From positions 1-14,945 of the forward strand of contig JAEHKQ010000133.1 of the NCBI GenBank assembly GCA_016838795.1: 14,945 nt of DNA, in the 5' to 3' direction. Position numbers and translations under genes: made by a program. Source of the DNA: Nitrosopumilales archaeon. Lineage in GTDB: Archaea; Thermoproteota; Nitrososphaeria; Nitrososphaerales; Nitrosopumilaceae. Under the pieces are notes generated by a model. The model did not search any database. It worked only from the letters and a program-made list of their open reading frames with translations, and was not told the DNA's origin. Below are positions 14,205-14,945 of this stretch, in pieces. The stretch's first letter is position 1, and every line of letters begins with the position of its first letter.

Positions 14205-14214
14205 TTTTTAAAAT
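14205..14214 (-). promoter_or_regulatory. TATA-like box for the SIS gene
   Basis: The minus strand reads ATTTTAAAAA. It is too close to the TTG at 14200 for that to begin a leaderless message but lies about 34-36 nt from GTG 14176 and ATG 14173. Confidence 0.35.
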
Positions 14215-14241
14215 TAATTTAGGATCAAATTTCTGTTTTAG

Positions 14242-14250
14242 TTTTTATAA
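14242..14250 (+). promoter_or_regulatory. TATA-like box for the MqnD-like gene
   Basis: TTTTTATAA is centred about 25 nt upstream of the GTG at 14271 and supports that start. Confidence 0.5.
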
Positions 14251-14270
14251 CCTACACATTAAGAATTTTT

Positions 14271-14945
14271 GTGGAAATTTCTGTCGGTCATACTCCTGAT
14301 TCTGATGACGCATTCATGTTTTATGGAATGTTTACAGGAAAGGTTAGTTCTACTGATTTTATTGTAAACCATGTAATAGAAGATATTGAAAAATTAAATA
14401 GAAAAGCTATCAATCCACAATTAGATGTAACTGCAGTTTCCGTTCATGCGTGTGCATATATTCCAGATTATACAATTTTAAGAAGTGGTGGAAGCTTTGG
14501 AATCAGTTATGGTCCTATTGTAACTGCAAAAAAAAATTTGGCATTGGAGCAAATAAAAAAGTCAAGGATTGCGATACCAGGAAAAATGACTTCAGCGTTT
14601 TTACTTTTACAATTAATGATTGGAAAATTTGATTATGTTGAAATGAATTTTAGTGAAATTCCAAAAGCCGTAAAAACTGGGGATGTTGACGTTGGATTAG
14701 TTATTCATGAAACACAATTATCCTATGAACAGGAGGGAAACTTAAAAATTTTAGATGTTGGAAAGTGGTGGCATGAAAAAACCAGTGGCTTGCCAGTGCC
14801 GTTGGGGATTAATGTTATGAAAACTAGTTTGGGTATTGATGTAATCAGAAAATTTGATAATTTTCTTCAAAAATCTATTGAATTTGGTTTAGCGCATGAA
14901 GATGACGCCCTTGACTATGCTATGAAATATAGTCGTAGCAAACCA
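14271..14945 (+). CDS. MqnA/MqnD-family protein, 5' part (partial)
   Basis: A GTG at 14271 opens a frame that runs without a stop to the window edge (225 codons). It starts MEISVGHTPDSDDAFMFYGM, the N-terminal signature of the MqnA/MqnD (periplasmic-binding-like) family, where MqnD has a similar P.DT/DAF.F motif. Further on are LDVTAVSVHACAYI (about 50-63), SYGPIVTAKKNL, the conserved IPGKMTSAFLLLQLM and DVGLVIHETQLSYE (roughly 143-156), and SGLPVPLGINV. MqnD makes 1,4-dihydroxy-6-naphthoate from cyclic de-hypoxanthine futalosine in the menaquinone pathway; MqnA acts earlier as a chorismate dehydratase. I favour MqnD. The start is supported by a TATA box 25 nt upstream. The C-terminal part lies beyond the window. 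Confidence 0.82.
   Translation, partial: MEISVGHTPDSDDAFMFYGMFTGKVSSTDFIVNHVIEDIEKLNRKAINPQLDVTAVSVHACAYIPDYTILRSGGSFGISYGPIVTAKKNLALEQIKKSRIAIPGKMTSAFLLLQLMIGKFDYVEMNFSEIPKAVKTGDVDVGLVIHETQLSYEQEGNLKILDVGKWWHEKTSGLPVPLGINVMKTSLGIDVIRKFDNFLQKSIEFGLAHEDDALDYAMKYSRSKP

Noticed and set aside
14528..14538. Run of A bases in the MqnD-like gene as a possible frameshift
   Set aside because: The main frame stays open on both sides and the protein matches the family across it, so no frameshift is needed.
14450..14632. 60-residue plus-strand frame near the right edge
   Set aside because: It is an out-of-frame shadow of the MqnD-like gene, which reads without interruption through it.

Overview
The window looks like chromosomal DNA from a marine ammonia-oxidising archaeon of the Nitrosopumilus type (Thaumarchaeota/Nitrososphaerota). 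The DNA is AT-rich. It carries an archaeal EF-2 with the diphthamide loop and an archaeal-type PurP. It also has a secreted protein ending in two copies of the IPDWIKNNAxWW motif, which I know mainly from this lineage. Nearly every gene start has a TATA-like box about 22-31 nt upstream, the layout of leaderless archaeal transcripts. The genus is inferred; no marker such as 16S rRNA is present.

Layout, left to right. At 1-411 are the end of tatC and a complete tatA (twin-arginine export). At 399-1617 a leftward group holds a SRPBCC-fold protein, the flavin prenyltransferase ubiX and an unlisted 51-aa one-helix membrane protein. At 1711-3236 purP converges on a bifunctional-nuclease-domain (BFN/DUF151) protein. 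At 3397-6109 lie a Trk-type potassium transporter with fused N-terminal CBS domains and an unknown membrane protein with Cys-Cys and CPTC motifs. At 6095-6766 is a two-gene unit: a PIN-like DUF5615-type protein and a small thaumarchaeal protein. At 6814-9785 are a large secreted Ig-like/NHL-repeat protein and a small membrane-anchored orphan. At 9881-10498 is an O-methyltransferase. EF-2 fills 10505-12697. At 12827-13141 are two tiny Cys-rich genes, one apparently frame-disrupted and one an RpoP-like zinc ribbon. At 13253-14200 is a double-SIS protein. From 14271 to the edge runs an MqnA/MqnD-type protein, cut off by the window.

How the parts connect. Most genes are unrelated housekeeping or lineage-specific functions in short transcription units. 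UbiX and the MqnD-like protein could both serve menaquinone synthesis (futalosine route), although they are about 13 kb apart. TatA/TatC belong to folded-protein export, while the large surface protein has a Sec-type signal. Neighbouring convergent genes overlap or nearly touch at five places.

Most worth a second look: a near-identical promoter-proximal element at exactly the same distance from two separate genes (9785 and 13141); a second near-identical AT-rich element with a 14-bp palindrome at the promoters of the surface protein and the methyltransferase; the small Cys/His-rich gene split across two frames; and the Cys-motif membrane protein. I see no CRISPR array, insertion sequence, rRNA or tRNA.
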